This document shows positions 31,823-43,920 of a DNA stretch of 64,000 bases, piece after piece. The translations under genes and the position numbers were made by a program. The number at the start of each line of letters is the position of its first letter. The first letter of the stretch is position 1. The notes below the pieces were generated by a model that worked only from the letters and a program-made list of their open reading frames with translations, made no database searches and was not told the DNA's origin. The stretch covers positions 1,976,656 through 2,040,655 of the forward strand of contig JASXTE010000014.1 in assembly GCA_030280995.1 (NCBI GenBank), given 5' to 3'. This stretch comes from Hemileia vastatrix. Taxonomy: Eukaryota; Basidiomycota; Pucciniomycetes; Pucciniales; Zaghouaniaceae.

Positions 31823-31987
31823 AGAGAACACATTACTTCCTGTAATCCAAACAAGAAACAAAAACGCCAACACCATCCAGACTCACTCCCAGAGGCTTTT
31901 TCATCCCTTCATTAAATAAAAGAATTCAAAAAAATTTAATAAATAGAAAAAAAATAACAGCTAACAGATATATATATATATAATTTG

Positions 31988-32728
31988 TTTTATTTTTATT
32001 TTTATTTTTATTTTTATTTTTATTTTTATTTTTATTTTTATTTTTATTTTTATTTTTATTTTTATTTTTATTTTTATTTTTATTTTTATTTTTATTTTTA
32101 TTTTTATTTTTATTTTTATTTTTATTTTTATTTTTATTTTTATTTTTATTTTTATTTTTATTTTTATTTTTATTTTTATTTTTATTTTTATTTTTATTTT
32201 TATTTTTATTTTTATTTTTATTTTTATTTTTATTTTTATTTTTATTTTTATTTTTATTTTTATTTTTATTTTTATTTTTATTTTTATTTTTATTTTTATT
32301 TTTATTTTTATTTTTATTTTTATTTTTATTTTTATTTTTATTTTTATTTTTATTTTTATTTTTATTTTTATTTTTATTTTTATTTTTATTTTTATTTTTA
32401 TTTTTATTTTTATTTTTATTTTTATTTTTATTTTTATTTTTATTTTTATTTTTATTTTTATTTTTATTTTTATTTTTATTTTTATTTTTATTTTTATTTT
32501 TATTTTTATTTTTATTTTTATTTTTATTTTTATTTTTATTTTTATTTTTATTTTTATTTTTATTTTTATTTTTATTTTTATTTTTATTTTTATTTTTATT
32601 TTTATTTTTATTTTTATTTTTATTTTTATTTTTATTTTTATTTTTATTTTTATTTTTATTTTTATTTTTATTTTTATTTTTATTTTTATTTTTATTTTTA
32701 TTTTTATTTTTATTTTTATTTTTATTTT
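31988..32728 (+). repeat. (TTTTTA)n hexanucleotide array
   Basis: About 740 bp of almost perfect TTTTTA, some 123 units, preceded by a short (TA)n. It lies between gene 2 and the hairpin block of B. The matching place in A (10061-10200) has only a short irregular T/A-rich stretch. The uniformity implies recent expansion or an assembly-sensitive length. Confidence 0.95.
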
Positions 32729-32840
32729 AAATTTAATTTTTATTTTTATCTACTAAACTACTGACATACTAAAAAAATTTGAAATTTAAATTAAAATGAA
32801 ATGAATAAAATAATATGAACTAAATAATTATTTAAAATGT

Positions 32841-33740
32841 TATCCCCTAGCCAATTGATGAGCTGATCCCCTGATACCTTACCCAGATCCAAGTGCACCT
32901 TGATGTGGATACACCTTTAAATATTTTAAATGATTTAAGATAAAAAATTAGAAATTAAAGAAAATAATAAAAAAAAATGAAACAGAAAAAAAATGAAATA
33001 AATAAAAAAGAGAATAGCATTGCCCGGCCAATTGATGAGCCTTTCCCTGACAATTCTTGTCCACATCTAGGTGAACTTGATGTGGTAACACCATAATTTT
33101 GTGATTTTTCCCTCTTTACATCCTATTAACCCCCATAAAAAATTTAAAGAAAAAAAAGAAAAAAAAGAATCTAAAACTACTATTTAACACAACCATAGAC
33201 ACAAAAATTAGAAAAAAAGAAAAAGAAAAAGTCCAGCTCCATAGATATGATCACTGGGTGGGCTCCCTCCAATAAGTAAAATTGATGGGAGACCACCAGT
33301 GATCCACCACCACTTCAAGAGCAACAAAAAAGCCAGTCCAAAGCCAGTTAAAAGTAACAATGGACTAGAACCTGAATATCAAAAACCAGAACTAGGATTC
33401 AACTAGGAAAAAAAAATACTTGAAACAGACATTATGGGGTAACTGTTCTACTGAGCAGCCAGCTCATCAGTTACCCCCACACTTGCCAAAATAAAATCTA
33501 GAAGCCCCCCCTGGGTACCTTCTAACAAAACACAACATTCAACACAAAAAAAAACCAAATCAAATAATTATGAAGAGTCTGGCACTTGAAGACCAAAAGA
33601 ATTTCCAGTTTAAAGTCATAGAGGACTAAAACCTGTGAAGAAAAATAAATGCTAGGGTTCAACCAAATTAAGAGAAGGGGTTGGAAACAGACAATCTGGG
33701 GTAACTGTTGATAGAGCAGCCAGCCCATCAGTAACCCCCA
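32841..33740 (-). repeat. Hairpin modules downstream of pol (element B)
   Basis: Same order as in A on the opposite strand: H4 at 32841-32915, H3 at about 33020-33095, H2 at 33249-33304 (GATCACTGG/CCAGTGATC) and H1 at 33436-33477 and 33698-33738 (GGGGTAACTG/CAGTTACCCC). Two motif copies (33345, 33602) lie among them. Stems are better kept than the AT-rich spacers. Confidence 0.75.
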
Positions 33741-33876
33741 CACTTTCCAAGGAAAAATCTAGAAGCCCCACACATGGGTACCTTCTAACAAAAGTTTCCA
33801 ACAAAACAGATGCACAGCTTCACCACAAAAAAATCCTAAATTAATGAATGGTCCATAGTTTATCTTCATTGCAGAG

Positions 33877-36800
33877 TCAATCTTCTTTGATTCTTGTGCC
33901 TCTAGGGTAAAATCTCTTCACCTGGTCAGCAGCCACTCTCTTTTTAAGACTGCACCATCCAACTCTTCCAAATTATAAGAAATTCCAGACACCTGAGATC
34001 TGAATCTGTAAGGTCCATTCCATCTGTCAGCAAACATCTTTCCCCACTGACTCTCCAACCTTCTATTATACACCAAAACCAAACAGCCAGGTTTCAAGGG
34101 ATTCCTGAGTCTACAATCCAACTTCTTGTCCCATTATCTGACTGATTTATTTCTTATCTTCATCATTCTAGAGTATGCCTTATCTTGACGTTCCTCTCTA
34201 CATTCTAACTGTTGCATCCTGGCACGAAGAAAATATTCTGTTGAGCACACATCATCCCAGTCAATTCCAAGATAAGAGACGGCTTCCAAATCCACTGGTA
34301 GAGCAGAATTCTGACCAAAAATTAATTCATAAGGAGAATGGCCAGTTTTATTTTTCACAGTGACCCTATCAGCAAGTTACAACAAGGGTAAAGAATGCCT
34401 CCATTTTTCAGCACTATCTCCACACATCTTCACCAAATCATTCTGGATAACTTTATGGCCTCTTTCAACCATGCCTTAAGCTTCAGGATAATAAGGTGTA
34501 GCCACCCTGACTTTAGAGCCAATACTTGCCAGAGCTTCTTTGAATTCAGCTCATAACTCTGGCCCACCATAAACAGTCACCAACTTCATCAACCCATATC
34601 TGCATACCCATTCTTTCTTCAAAAACTCTGCTGTAGACAATCCTATAGTACTAGCTATAGGCCTTGACCAAGGGAGTTGGAGAAAAACCAGAGAGAAAAT
34701 CCCCTGTCCCTTTAGAAAAATAGAGTGAGATTTACTGGCTAAAGTAAGTTGGTTCCTGTTTTGCTAAAGCTCCTTTTCAACACACTTGACTGCTTGATGA
34801 GCCAAGAAAGTAGTCCCCAGATAGACTACCAGACCAAAGAACTGAAATGTAGAACAAAGTCCACACCAGAGACAGCAAAGATACTTGATGTAGGCTGCAA
34901 ATCCACACCAGAGACAGCAATAATACTTGCTATAGCTTGCAAGACTATAACAGAGAAACAGTTGCCAAAGTTAAGTTAAATGAAGAACTCACTTGCAAAA
35001 AACACTGTCAAATTGTGGCCAGAAAACAGTGAAAACTGAGTGAGGAACAATGATATCACCTCCAGATGGTTGTATGATGATTAAGGTTGCCCCAAACTGT
35101 CTTATTCACTATGTACACACAGAACACTAACTAAGAGCCCATGGGCACCCACCAATCTGGCGCCTGTACCCACCAAATTGAATAAAAAACCCTCCTGAAG
35201 CGCTCCCCAACCTTCTAAAACAGAGGCGGGCGGGCCGCCCGACGTCGGAGGTGCCGCCTGAAGCCGCCCGGCCTCCCTGAAGCCAGAAAACCAATAAAAA
35301 CAACTAATCTACTTAGAAAAATTAGCTACAACTACTAAAACCTTTAAAACACGGAATTTCACTATAACAACATTGTGACATGAAATATAGAGAAAAATTA
35401 GCTCTATCCAATGGTACTAAGCACTTAACCCTAAGACTTAAGGTTAGCCCGTAAAACACAAAAAACAAAATTAAACAGCAATCTTTTATATATGAAAAAT
35501 GAGGAAACGACACCTTAAAACTTATAATATGAAAAATGTCTTCAAGACATAAAATATAGAGAAAACCAGGGCTATCCAATGATAGTACCCACATACCCGC
35601 AGACACAATATCCACGGAATAAAACCAGAAAAATACCCAATTCCTTAACAGATGTCAATTAAGACATGCGCAAACAGCGCCAAATCACACAACAAAGGCC
35701 CTTGCCAATGTTGGAAGACCACACCGCCATATTCTTGGCAGTCAAATTAGCTAGAGGCGCTGCCTCCACCCAACCAGAAAAATCATCCCTGGCAAAAATT
35801 AAGTATTTATACCTACCCTCTTTAATATGGACAGCATCTAAACTGACTCTTCAAAACCCAGTTGATTCACCAGTAGCACATTGAACCTCTTTAGGTTTCA
35901 AGTGACTTCTTCTTTGACATTCTTTACAAGATTGAACCCAAACCTGCACAGCCAACTTCATACCTGGCCACCAAAATCTGTCAGCTACTCTTCTATAAGT
36001 CTCCCCAAAGCCTCTATGACCAAGGTCTTCATGCAAAGACTTCAACACCAACTCTTTACCCTTCTTCTGAGTCCCCACAACTTGAGGATTTGGATTTCTC
36101 CTCCTCATCAACCTTCTTCATGACCCATAGAAACCAGGAATTTTCTTCATGATTGCCACCCAAGTATCATTATCACAAATATCTGGCCTCTCCAAGGTCA
36201 ACATATATTAAACAAAAATAAAATAAAACATAGTATGACCCCAGGTCTCATCTTCAAAATCCAACAAAAAAACATCTAAGGGTACAACCCTATCATCAAA
36301 ATCACCCGTGTGCACATGAGTAACACAACTGGCCAAACCAGGACACCAATCCCTAAACTTTGGTAGATCCTTTCCCTTCCACTGAATCTTATGAGAATCC
36401 AGTTCACTAAAAAAACACCATTTTCCAAATTTAAGCCATCCCAAACAACAGCCCCATCTTCTTCAACAAAAACATCCTGATCACCAAAATCAAGATCAGA
36501 ACCATCCAGTTTAACCTCTTGGGGGAGGTGAGAACAATCATCCAGTTTAGCCTCATGGGAGAGGAAAGAAAATTCTTCAGCACCCTTTGTGCTGGCCCTA
36601 ATAACTGGGAAATCTTTGTCAAACTCTTCAGAATCAGAATATTCATCTGTGGACGGTCTTCTTGATAATCCATCTGGAATTGTAAAATTTGTACCTGGCT
36701 TGCGCACCAGGTCAAAAGAGAAATTTTGAATAAATGCCACCCACCTCATCATTGGAGCATTTGTAAGACTAGGCATATTGATAATTTGAACAAGAGATTT

Positions 36801-38666
36801 AGCATCCATCTGAAGCTCAAAATTCTGCCCCCACAAAACAGTTTCTAGCTTCTTCAAGGTTTTTGCTACACTGCACAATTCCAACTTTGGCTGAGAATAC
36901 CTAGATTCCACCTCATTAAAAGCCACAGACTCATACCTTACTGGCCTGATCTTCCCAGCTCTATCTTCCTGAGACAAAACAGCACCAGCAGAAATATAGC
37001 TTGAGTCCACCGCCAGATAAATTTTTCCAGCTTCCCTTCCATAATCCAACTTGTGAAGAATCATATATTCACCTACCACCTTCTTCAATTTCTGAAAAGC
37101 CTCTTCACACTCTTCAGTCAATTCCCACTCTGCATCTTTCCTGGTCAGCATCCTTAAAGGTGATGCCAACAAAGAATAATCTTTAATAAAAATCCTGACA
37201 TACACACAAACTCCCGAAAATTCCCCTGACTTCAGTAGTAGTTTTAGGCCTTGGCCATGACTGAATTTTATTGACCTTCTTCATTGCCGTAATCCTTGCC
37301 TCTTTACATACCACATGACCAAGAATTTCCAGAGCTGGAACACAACAACATAACTTTGACCCAGAAATGGTCAAACCAGCCTCTTCAATTCTAAACAATA
37401 CTCTCTCTAGAATAAATGCATATTACCAAACAAATTTCCTTATACCTGGGTTCTCCTTCAGCATCTCATTTCTATAATCAGTGGAGGGTCCTTTAATTCC
37501 ACCATCATCAATAAAAATACCAGCATGAGTTGGCACCTCATCCTGTAAAATCCAAGCCATTTGTGCTTGATAAACTGCTACTGAATTAGTTACTCCTTGA
37601 GCAAACCTAGTGAGCTGACATCTTCCCAGAGGAGTCTCAAATGTTGTGAGTGGCTGTGAATCAGTGTAAAGTTCCGTTTCATCATAACCACCCATAATAT
37701 CACCCAAAACATAAAACACCCTTCCAGCAAAGGCTTCCGCACTTGGCGGCATCCCTGCATCCTTGATAGTAACTCTATTCAGGGCTCTAAGATCATGCAC
37801 CACCCTGAGCTTTCTATTCTGCTTTTTAACACCAAAAAACAGACTTGAGTAACTAGAAGTTTATTGTTCATACAATCCAGTCCTGACTCTTTCCCTAAAA
37901 ATCTACACAAAATCATCCTGGATAGCAACAGGAATTGGAATAGGCCTGATTTGCAAAGCTTCATGAAAAACCACAGGAATCAAGTAAGGTTTCCCATAAG
38001 AGTGTTTCAACACACCCCTTTCCTCTTCAACAAATGACACTGCCTTCTCCCTCAGCAAAATAACGTGCAACAACAACCTCTTCTCCTCATCAGACAACCA
38101 ACCATCAGGACCAAAATTAACAACCTTCAACCTTTCCATTGTCACCCTAGCAGTTTCCTCAAAATCAGGAGGGTCCTTCACCAGAGGAGTACAGTATGGA
38201 TCTCTTGACAATGAAGGTCTCTTCAATGGAGGATTTGAACCTACAGGCATAGGCTCATTGACAGGCCTTATCTTCTTCACCACCTTCTTGTACTTTGCAG
38301 CTCCACCGTCAACTTGAGGGATCTTCAGGGCCTCTTCTCCACCAGACCTGGAACAAAACGAAGGGTTTCCTCATTGCTCACATGTGTGGCCAAGGTAATG
38401 TTTTTGAAAGGTGTAGAAGAAACCCTAGCAGTGCACAATTGGGAGGACTTACTTTTTTCCCCCAATCTCACCACTCCAAAACTTTTCTGCAATCCCTCAT
38501 CTTCATCTTCTCTTCCATCTTTCAAAAATTTAAATCTTGATTCATCTTCAGAATCACATCTTCTAAAATTGTGCAGTTTATCCTCATGTGGGAGGCCCAA
38601 AACTAGATCTTTCTGATCTTCATTCTTCAAAAATTTGTGCAGTTTAACCTCTTGCTGGAGGCCCAA
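33877..38666 (-). pseudogene. Pol of element B, interrupted by a solo LTR
   Basis: The region before RT (about 38666-37900) includes the second 145-bp repeat. RT keeps GIFIDDGGIKG, confirming FIDD as the family's catalytic loop. RNase H runs on in one 309-codon frame (37205-36276) that A has in pieces. The integrase finger is HEDLGHRG ... CKECQRR (intact HHCC). The core begins DDFSGW, is cut by the LTR at 34632-35723, and resumes with VTVYGG, where the second catalytic Asp is Tyr. Stops and frameshifts occur near 37800, 37425, 35851 and 34530. The frame ends at 33877. Confidence 0.88.
34632..35723 (-). mobile_element. Solo A-type LTR in the integrase of B
   Basis: 1,092 bp, TGTAGACAATCC to GAAGACCACA on the + strand. 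It is flanked by CTGC (34628-34631) and CCGC (35724-35727), again a 4-bp duplication with one C/T difference at a CpG. Removing it with one flank restores alignment to pol of A with no net gap. It is closer to the A LTRs than to the LTRs of B itself. Confidence 0.9.
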
Positions 38667-38938
38667 AAATTGATCTTCACAATCTTCACAAAAATATTTT
38701 GAATTTTCTTTCTTCCTTATCTTCAGATTTTTTTCTTGATTTTCTTGAATTATCTTGAAATTTTTATTTTATTTTCTTGGGTTTTCTTCTTGCATACAAA
38801 AATAACCAGGGGTTTCCCCAATGCTCATGGACATGGCCAAGGTAATCTTTTTGAAAGGTATAGAAGAAACCCTAGCTGTGCACAATTGGAAGGACTTACT
38901 TTTAGACCCCAGTCTCACCACTCCACAGCTTTTCAGCA
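38348..38938 (-). repeat. Two ~145-bp direct repeats with splice-like ends (B)
   Basis: Copies at about 38938-38793 and 38491-38348 match the pair in A. Both keep GTAAGT. The second keeps the acceptor-like TTTTGTTCCAG; the first has TTGTATGCAAG. The spacing differs from A (447 against 359), so the repeats, not the spacer, are conserved. Confidence 0.6.
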
Positions 38939-39179
38939 TATCTTTCAATAAAGATATATAACCCATCTTCATTTTTGAGCTTGAATTAAAAGGAATTGAA
39001 AGTCTTGAGAAAGAACAGAGACTTGATAAAAAAGTTGAAGAATACTTGCAGAGAAGAGAAACATTTAAAAGAGAAAGTTGAAAAACCACTTGGTATATCT
39101 CCAAGGGAGCTGACCTACTACCATCTGGGGTTTCCTCATCTTGAGGAGAGGTTGCAGCACTAGGGTGGTCAGCCCTCAT
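38769..39179 (-). CDS. ORF2 of element B, coupled to gag by TAATG
   Basis: 136 codons starting MRADHPSAATSPQDEETPD. Its ATG shares an A with the gag stop (TAATG). The start segment matches ORF2 of A, and the rest runs through the first 145-bp repeat. It is Ser-rich, with no known domain. It may be a pol leader expressed by reinitiation. Confidence 0.5.
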   Translation of the reverse strand: MRADHPSAATSPQDEETPDGSRSAPLEIYQVVFQLSLLNVSLLCKYSSTFLSSLCSFSRLSIPFNSSSKMKMGYISLLKDMLKSCGVVRLGSKSKSFQLCTARVSSIPFKKITLAMSMSIGETPGYFCMQEENPRK

Positions 39180-41560
39180 TACTCTAAAAAAGAAAGACTC
39201 TTTCTAGATCCTGAGCCACACTCCAAAAATCCAGAGGCAGCACCCACTTCTTTTCTTCTCCTGAAAAATTCCATGCATTGACACATGGATGACAAGCCAG
39301 GCCTGGTTTCCAAACCATCATCTCCAGGAGATGACAACCTCATGTGAAGCCTTCTTTTGTCTTCACCAGTCAACTTCAAACTGATTCCCATGTCAAACTG
39401 GTAACCAATTCTTGCTTGAACATCCATCATGGATGGTTCACCCAAAACAGCTTTAAAATTACCTTTAGCAATGTAAAAATGAGCCTTTCCGGAGGCTCCA
39501 CTGACATCCAACTTCACAAATTTAGAGGTTCCCATAAAATCAGTGACATGACCACCTATACCTCTCAAATTCCCACCAATACCAGTTTTGATGGGGAGGC
39601 CCAAATGAGTAGCCTCAAACAAGGAAATCAGCTTGATCTGAGAACCTGAATCCACCAATGCCCTAGCCTCCCTTCCATTCAGAGTGATGTTGACATAACC
39701 CAGAGGAGAAGAAAAATGAGTTTCCAACCACTCACCAAACTTTTCAGCAGAATCACATATGTATTCTACCTCCCCAGAAGACACTCTTCTTCTGGTCAAC
39801 AACTTCTTTTGTCTATCAGCCAGCCCAGGACTGATAGCATACAATTCCCCATAAGTAAGGGAAACCTGACCCTGGTTCATCCTTTCCAGAACAGAGTCCA
39901 TAACATTAGATTGGCCAGAAACTACTGGCCTGTCAAAGTGAGCCCTTGGCTTCACTACCTTGGTCCTAGAATTTTCCTGAAGACCAGAACCACCAACAGA
40001 TTTTCCATAAACAGGAATCAAACCAGATCCCTCACAAGAACCTCTAACTCTGGCAGGCCTTGGCAATGAAGCGAAAGAAACATCCTCCTCAGAGTCAGAA
40101 TCCACATCCATGGGCATGGGCTCTACATTCATGTCCAATGCACCAAAGCTAGAAGGGCCCATATTAGCAATCCCCTTCTGCATCTTGTACAGCTCTTCCT
40201 TGCTGTACTTCCTCCTAGCTGCACTCAGCTTAGGATCCGCCTTAGAAGCCTTAGGCTTTGGTTGGGCCTGAGAGTTACTCATAGGCCTTCCCACATTTCC
40301 TGCCTCTACATCATAGACACCAGCCAAGCATTCACCACTTGAATGTCCACCCCAAGAATATAATTCCAACCCACCAAAGGAAGTAGAAAAAGAGACTTTA
40401 TTAACCTCCTTCCCTTTTCCCTTGACACCATTATCTTCTTTAATAGAAGACTTCCCCTGATCAGGAATATCCTCAAACCTTGGTCTCCTCTGATTGAGAC
40501 CAGCCCTTCTCCTTACCAAATCCACAGCAGCCTTCCCCTAACTGGGATTCACAAATTGACTATCAGGGAACTTAAACACCCTGTCGTCAAACTCCACCGT
40601 TCCCTCTGACACATCTCTGTTCAGAGCCCAAAATTCATTGGACTTATATCCCCTCCTACTGCAATAAGAGCAGACCAAAGCATCACTCCTACCAGCCCCC
40701 CTTGTCAAAATCTCTGAGCTGAGAAGGAGCCTTATTGGCCTTCTTAGCCTCATGCACAAAAATGTGTAGCTGTTTTGTCAGGTCAGCCAACTGTTCCACC
40801 ACTGGATCCCTCTCCTGTTTAGGAACCTTCACCATATTCTTTTCCTCCTTCTTTACTCTACTCTTCTCTTCAGCCAAAGCCTCACTGACTTTGCTGACAT
40901 ATTTGGCACACCCCTCTTGATAGGTGTCCACCACCAATAACTTCAAATGGGCCTCCACCGCCTCCTTCACCTTGTCCAAGGAAGGAAACTTCTGGTCCCC
41001 ATTAGAAAGAGTCTTCATCAAGTCCTTCCTTGACAGCTACTTCAACAAATCTATCCTGACATCTCTAGCCAGGGAAGACCAAAAAGAATTCTTGGAAGAA
41101 TTTTCATGTGCCAGCTCCTCTACTTCCACCAAGTATTCCACCACATGATCAAACTGTAGCAGAAACTTCCTGTAACTATGCAGGCTACCAACACCACCAA
41201 AAGACTGCCATTCACTGAAAACCTTGTTCAGATCCATCATAGTGAACCTGACACCCCATCTATCTACCATCTCCCTACACAGTAGCTTCCAATCCCTCTT
41301 CTTGTAGCCAGGCATGGCCAAAACCTCCTTCTAACTGCCCTATCACCAATGAAGAAGATTATTTGCTTCACCATGTCTAGGTAAGAAGCGCCATCCACTT
41401 CAGAAGCAGTTTCATACTTCTCCAGAAAACACTTCACATCTTTACCATTAAACTTGGTACCATCCCAAGTTTTAATCCTTACACATTCCCTAACCATCAC
41501 AGCAGGAGGACCCTCCCCCCCACTGACAGTCACCACAAGAATAGAAGAGCCAGAAGCTAT
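39179..41560 (-). pseudogene. Gag-protease of element B
   Basis: Collinear with A 2510-4891, but the start codon is ATA (41560-41558) where A has ATG. Frameshifts fall near 41330 and 40700. Stops include 41037 and 40538. The zinc-knuckle region keeps CSYCSRRGYKSNEF, so the first CX2C survives while the His and last Cys do not. The protease keeps ALVDSGSQIKLIS and VLGEPSM. The last 448 codons are open. Confidence 0.85.
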
Positions 41561-41630
41561 TCTTCCAGTCCAAAATTACCAGAAAGGGCCAATCAAAGAC
41601 AGCAAAGATTCCAAAGAACTAGCAGATCTG

Positions 41631-41648
41631 ACACCACATTGGGGGCCA
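41631..41648 (-). other. Decayed primer-binding site of B
   Basis: On the - strand TGGCCCCCAATGTGGTGT stands 4 nt after the LTR end, matching the tRNA-Lys site of A at most positions. Confidence 0.7.
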
Positions 41649-41652
41649 GAAA

Positions 41653-42508
41653 TGTAGACCAATGTCCACACCAGAGAAAGCAATGATACTTGATGTAGGT
41701 TGCAAATACACACCAGAGACAGCAATAATACTTGATATAGCTTGCAAGACTACACAAGAGAAAATAGTTGCTAAGTTAAGTTAAATGAAGAACTCACTTT
41801 GCAACAAACACAGCCAATTGTAGCCATAAAACAGTGAAAACTGAGTGAGGAACAAGAATATTACCTCCCGATGGTTGTATGATAATTAAAGTTGCCCCAA
41901 ACTGTCTTATTCACTATATACACACAGACTACTAACTAAGAGCCCATTCACACCCACAAATTTGGTGTTCTTGACCGCCAAATTACAAAAAACCTCCCTA
42001 GAAACGCTTCCCAGCCCTCTAGCACTGAGGCAGGGGGGCCGCGTGAAGTGGCCTGACCACCCTGAAGCCAGAAAACCACCAAAAACACCCATAATACTTA
42101 GAAAAATTATCTACAACTACTAAAACTTTTAAAACACATAATTACGCTATAACAACATTGTGACATGAAATGTAGAGAAAATTCAGCTCATTCTAACAGT
42201 ACTAAGCACTTAACCCTAGGACTTAAGGTTAGCCCGTAAAGCATAAAAAACAAAATTCAACAGCAATCTTTTAAAATGAAAAATGAGAAATTATTCCCCA
42301 AATCCTTAGACTATGAAAAATGTCAACAAGACATAAAATATAGATAAAAACAAGGGCTATCCAATACTAGTACACACATCCCCGTAGTCCCAATATTTGC
42401 TGTGTAATTCCAGAAAAACACCTAATTATTTAAACCATTTCATTTAAGGCATACCAAAACAACACCAAATAAACCAACAAAGGGCTCCACCAATGTTGGA
42501 AGATCACA
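41653..42508 (-). repeat. 5' LTR of element B, shortened by ~220 bp
   Basis: 856 bp instead of ~1,090. The missing part is the last ~216 bp before the PBS. In intact copies the string GTCTACATTTC occurs twice, once inside the LTR (2196-2206 in A) and once across the LTR/PBS junction (2412-2422). B retains a single copy, so a deletion between these 11-bp repeats explains it. Confidence 0.8.
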
Positions 42509-43287
42509 ACGTGACACTTGAAACAAAAGTACCTCAACTACCCCACTATTCAACCTCTAACTATATGAGCAATGTGGGAAAAGTAACTGTGGGGAAATTA
42601 AATTCTATTGTGCTCTCAAATGAGCCGCGCTATTCAAACTTTAAAATTATTTTAAAAATAAAGATGCTTATACTTTTCAAACATAATAAATGTACAAGAA
42701 GTCTAGCGCTAAGATTGAGGAAATATTCAAAAGGGGTAATTGTGGGTCTGAGGGTAATTAGGAGGTCTGGGAACAAGGAACAGGGTAGAAAGGTTATAAG
42801 GTTAGATGATTGGTAAATGGGAACTCCAGTGGATTTCATGGGTCTTAGGGTATATGGTGGCTTGTTAGTTAATGGGTCAGTGCGAGGAGGAATAGGATAT
42901 TTAAAGTGGGTTACTTTGGCTTGATGTTCTGTAGAATTGAATATAAAATATATTTGTGATAGTAGTTGAACTCTTATTAGGCTATTATTATATTTGTCCT
43001 TTTCTTTCTTAATAATAAATTTCATTAAAATCCTAAATACCTACATCTTCCCTTTGATTATTAAGTTGAAGCCCTTAGTGAGATTTACCACAATATTTAG
43101 TGTCCTTACCATATACATTAATTATTCCTTAAAGATTATCTTGAACCATTATTAGTTACTTGGATTTATCCTAAAAACCACTTCCTCAAAGCAGTCCTCT
43201 GTGCTTAAAAGTTATAACTTCACTCTTACTTGTATCTCACTTACTTTGGAATCACCCTGGACCCTGTGTGTAGGTTGTCCGGTGACA
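42509..43287 (+). repeat. Remainder of the 3' LTR of element E
   Basis: It matches 20130-21139 without the MITE, from CTTGAAACAAAAGTACC to GGTGACA, and is followed by the right CAAAC duplication. It carries many transitions compared with the 5' LTR. Confidence 0.88.
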
Positions 43288-43480
43288 CAAACCCTCTCCA
43301 AATTCCACCCAAGACACCCCACAACCCTTCACAAAACCCCCTTTGATACCACCCTAACTCCGCAGATACTCCTTTTTTAATGAAAAGTCTTCATCAATTG
43401 TTCTTTAACTAACAAAAAATCAATAAAATAATTTTTTTAACTAAGAAAATAAGTAATGATTATATTAGGTAACAAACAAA

Positions 43481-43920
43481 CAGCAGGGGGTAAGGGGGGA
43501 ATTGGAGATAGAGAAGAGGGGGACCAGGGGGGGAGATTGAAGAAGGTGTAGGGGGGGTCTAAGAGAGTTATAAGGGGAATATGAGGGGCATCAGGGGGGG
43601 TTTGAAGTAGGTGTAGAGATGGATTGAGGGGGGATTTGAGAAGCTTATAGGGGTGATTGAGGGGGGGGGTTGAGGGAGTTGTATGGGGGAGGAAAGGGGG
43701 GTTTGAGGGAGAGGTAGAGGAGAGGAAAGGGAGGGTTAGAGGTAGCCAAGAAAGAAGGAAAGGAAGTTTAAAGGCAGCCAAATAAAATGGAAAGTGGGGG
43801 AAAGGTGAGAATGAGGGTACCAAAGAGGGGGGAAAGGTGGGATAATGACCAGGCCAAGGAGGGATAAAGAGGGGATTATGAAGAGTAAAAAAAAGAGAAA
43901 AGAGGGAGCAAAAAAAAAGA
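43481..43920 (+). repeat. G-rich polypurine tract
   Basis: About 440 bp with strong purine strand bias and many runs of four to nine G, in loosely repeated units such as GGGGGGATTTGAGAAG and TTGAGGGAGTTGTATGGGGG. It lies near the right edge of E and may form G-quadruplex or triplex structures. The proline-rich frame on the other strand (43955-43437) is a by-product of the skew. The rest of 43293-44440 shows no gene. Confidence 0.7.

Larger units (their letters stand above)
27867..42508 (-). mobile_element. Element B: A-family retrotransposon nested in E
   Basis: Complete from LTR to LTR, 14,642 bp including a nested solo LTR. Read on the - strand: shortened 5' LTR, PBS, gag-protease, ORF2, pol, hairpins, (TTTTTA)n tract, gene 2, motif array, gene 1, polypurine tract and 3' LTR. 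The 4-bp target copies are ATGT (27863-27866) and ACGT (42509-42512), differing by C/T at a CpG. It gives the clearest view of the family layout. Confidence 0.92.
20119..43287 (+). mobile_element. Element E: chromovirus (Ty3/gypsy), split by element B
   Basis: A 5' LTR begins TGTCACATG and ends GGTGACA; the 3' LTR ends GGTGACA at 43287. Perfect 5-bp duplications CAAAC flank it (20114-20118 and 43288-43292). Element B is inserted 15 nt into the 3' LTR. Without B and the MITE it is about 8.3 kb, close to its relative F. Internal order: gag, protease, RT, RNase H, integrase, chromodomain, AT-rich spacer and antisense gene 3. Most coding parts carry stops. Confidence 0.9.

Noticed and set aside
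31985..32764. 259-codon Phe-Tyr repeat frame
   Set aside because: It is only the translation of the (TTTTTA)n array.
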